A stretch of 64,000 bases of DNA from Prinia subflava (taxonomy: Eukaryota; Chordata; Aves; Passeriformes; Cisticolidae): positions 14,842,692-14,906,691 of the forward strand of contig NC_086258.1 of assembly GCF_021018805.1 (NCBI RefSeq). The letters run 5' to 3'. Below, piece by piece: positions 61,915-64,000 of this stretch; positions within the stretch are counted from its first letter, which is position 1; every line of letters starts with the position of its first letter. The position numbers and the translations under genes were made by a program. The notes beneath the pieces were generated by a model that made no database searches, was not told where the DNA came from, and worked only from the letters and a program-made list of their open reading frames with translations.

Positions 61915-62819
61915 AGGACTAGAAATCATTTAAAATTTATTGAGGACAAGAAATCACAAATAAAAAAGCATAAGCATTAAGAGAAGTTACAACCAAGAGT
62001 TAGGATGTGCCTCCTGCAGCCTCTGTTTTGAGGAGTCAGTTAATAAGTGTACAGGTCTTTGTCTCCTCGGATGTACAGCTAAGGAGTAACTTTTTAGAGC
62101 AAGGAATTCAGCCAGACTTTATCAAAACAGCACCAATAATTGTGTTCATTACACCAATGGCTACCAAGGCATGCATCTGTACAAACCTTTCAGGCAGTTG
62201 TCCACAGCTGGTCACGAATAAAAAGGCATATAAATTTTTCTCCTCTTTTATTACAATGAAGTTTATAACAGTACAGAAAAGTCACATGACCTTAGTGGGT
62301 CAATTTACTTAAACCCTGGAACAGGAGGAACTCTAAATACATTAAATATTGTTACAAGTTCAGACTTTCTTGTACAAGTAGTTGGGAACAGTTACAGCCC
62401 TCACCAAACTATGTTGGGGACATGAAGTCCAACAGCACTTGAAGCGCTGTGAAGGCATAATTTCACAAAGAGCAACATAACATTACAGAACTTGCCTTTA
62501 AGGTGGTATGTTCATGTAATTCCAGCGCCTTCACAATTTAACGAACCATATTTACTATACTTCACTTCTAAAAACCTAGATGAAACATGAAAAAGAAGCC
62601 ATACAGTATAAATTGCAACATCAGGAAAAGTTCCTGTTATTATTCCAAATAATTTTTCCCATGTAAAATAAGAATGTCCAATAGCTCCTTGCATGTGGGA
62701 AGATACTTATATTTTTTAAAGTCACAATGAAGCCTTAATTGACGGAAGCTCGGCTATATTAACAGCACAAGATGAGAAAAGGTTTAATCTCCAAACCTAT
62801 TAGAGCGTGAGTAGGAGCG
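61915..62819 (-). other. ZNF207: ZNF207 3' UTR (proximal form)
   Basis: Non-coding sequence following the ZNF207 stop on the - strand. The hexamer AATAAA (TTTATT on +) at 61941-61936 gives a plausible end near 61.92 kb, for a 3' UTR of about 0.9 kb. A longer UTR running further into the AT-rich stretch cannot be excluded. It contains copy 2 of the structured element. Confidence 0.55.
62397..62456. repeat. three-stem structured element, copy 2
   Basis: A 60-nt relative of the element at 58239. It shares TCACCAAACT, TTGGGGACAT, TCCAACAGC and GCTGTGAA in the same order. The outer stem GCCCTCA (62397-62403) pairs with TGAAGGC (62450-62456) at six of seven positions, with the C-A mismatch in the same place as in copy 1. 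The first hairpin is shorter (CCAA/TTGG type) and the second again is CAGC/GCTG. It lies inside the ZNF207 3' UTR. Confidence 0.6.
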
Positions 62820-64000
62820 TCAGTAGCGGCCACCTTGCGACATGACGGGCGGTCTCATTCCCATGGGAGGGCGCGGGGGTCCGCTCTGGTACGGGGGCAC
62901 CATCGGAGGGCCCTGCCCATACGGGGGCATGGCTCCAGGAAGGTATCCTGGCATGCCCTGGTGATGAGCACCATACTGACCTAGGAACAGAACAGTTCAG
63001 ATGCAAAGAAGAATTTTTAAATTTTTTTAATGGTGAGAAGTGTGTTTTGTGAAAAGGTTCACCCCTCCCTCTTAGCATAGGCAACTTCACAAGTCTTTTC
63101 AAAAATAGGAAGCTAGGAAAGTTATGATTACCATGAGGTGGCATGGGAGGTCTCATTCCTTGCTGCTGTGGAGGAATTCCTGGCTGTGGTGGCATCATAC
63201 CTCCAATTGGTCCAACCGGTGGATTACCCAGGGCAGCCTGGCCTGGCCGAGGAAGATTGCGCTGGTATTTAGGCAGCTGTGCCCTTCTCTCTTCCTAAAA
63301 ACACAAGAGACAGCCACCACACATTGTGTTAAATCACCAAAAGCAAAGGAAATACAGGTCAAACAAAATACATCACTAAACTATTTTAACTACCTTAAAA
63401 AATCAAAGACTACTAGTAACATACAGCAGCAGTTGGATTTGCCCCCCTTTCTGCAGACTTTCTTCCTTAGTACAGACCAATGTGAGCATTCTGCATGGAA
63501 CCCAAATTCTCCCCTTCCCCCAGCAGAATAAAGCCAGAAGATATATATCTCTTAAAAACACAATTCTAAAGATCTCTGAACTGTAATAAATGTTAATTTC
63601 TTTTATCCATAAACTCCATACTGCTTAACTGCTGTAATAGCATCAAAACAACTTCAAAATGTTCAGTTTTTTGTTCCACACTTATTACCCATACCTAGTT
63701 AACTTCAAGTTTAAGACACATGCAGTAAAAGTCCAAATTGTATTTTGGGCTGAGAGATTTCCCCCCACCACCAGAACTAAGGTCTAGTCCGCAGCAAGAT
63801 CACTGCAATATGCCAGTCATCACTCTGCAGTCATAGAAGTTCTCTCAGTTACATTTGTTCTGCACAGTTTGCACTCTCACCATTACTAAAATACCCACAT
63901 AATGCAGAGTACAGATGAAATAAACTCCATTTAACCTGCTATACAATCACACATTGCATTTTTCAGTAAGACAATGAAAACGTACTAACTTACCAGTGAT
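62820..64000 (-). CDS. ZNF207: ZNF207 (BuGZ), C-terminal exons; rest outside window
   Basis: ZNF207/BuGZ is a zinc-finger protein that binds microtubules and BUB3, stabilises BUB3 at kinetochores and also acts with spliceosomal factors. On the - strand the visible exons are 64000-63994 (the last bases of an upstream exon, ending Ser-Leu before a GTAAGT donor), 63294-63132 (starts EERRAQLPKYQRNLPRPGQA; ends PPMPPHG) and 62980-62820 (QYGAHHQGMPGYLPGAMPP ... VMSQGGRY, TGA at 62822-62820). Phases agree and all borders are GT-AG. This is the Pro/Gly/Met-rich C-terminal tail, nearly identical to the human protein from memory. The N-terminal zinc fingers and the BUB3-binding GLEBS motif are not in the window. 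The identification is firm. Confidence 0.95.

Overview
The window is nuclear DNA from a bird. The genes are intron-rich with GT-AG splice sites, and three truncated CR1-type LINE 3' ends are present (about 11.88, 12.42 and 37.71 kb). The proteins are vertebrate orthologues that I can follow exon by exon. I cannot name the species from the sequence.

Layout. (1) 0.67-9.67 kb, + strand: the last five coding exons and 3' UTR of TEX2, a lipid-transfer protein of ER contact sites. (2) 10.17-11.29 kb, - strand: a CpG island that no long open frame explains. It holds a box C/D snoRNA that fits SNORD104 and an H/ACA snoRNA that fits SNORA50C (ACA62), and so is the bird counterpart of the human snoRNA host gene SNHG25, which also lies between TEX2 and ERN1. 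Its apparent promoter has a 5'-TOP-like start, a TATA-like box, a CCAAT palindrome, an E-box and a 23-bp minisatellite made of GC boxes. (3) 12.7-42.0 kb, + strand: the complete ERN1 (IRE1 alpha) gene with 22 coding exons (968 aa), its CpG-island promoter and an AU-rich 3' UTR. (4) 42.0-44.75 kb: an intergenic, partly GC-rich stretch with an ISRE-like element and one unexplained exon-like segment. (5) 44.79-50.84 kb, + strand: an intact SAMD9/SAMD9L-like gene of 1553 aa. The start codon sits in a tiny separate coding piece and everything else is in one large exon. (6) 50.84-61.9 kb: an AT-rich stretch with no recognised gene. It contains some exon-like segments on the - strand and one copy of a structured element. 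(7) 61.9-64.0 kb, - strand: the 3' UTR and last coding exons of ZNF207 (BuGZ). A second copy of the structured element lies in its 3' UTR.

How it fits together. TEX2, the snoRNA host and ERN1 form a microsynteny block shared with human 17q23, with the same relative orientations. ZNF207 belongs to a different human 17q block (17q11), and the SAMD9-like innate-immune gene sits at the junction of the two. The observations most worth following up are the snoRNA host with its GC-box minisatellite, the SAMD9-like gene at a synteny breakpoint, and the duplicated three-stem structured element at 58.24 and 62.40 kb. Exon coordinates, motifs and base pairings were read by hand from the sequence. Family assignments rest on remembered protein and rRNA sequences, not on a database search.
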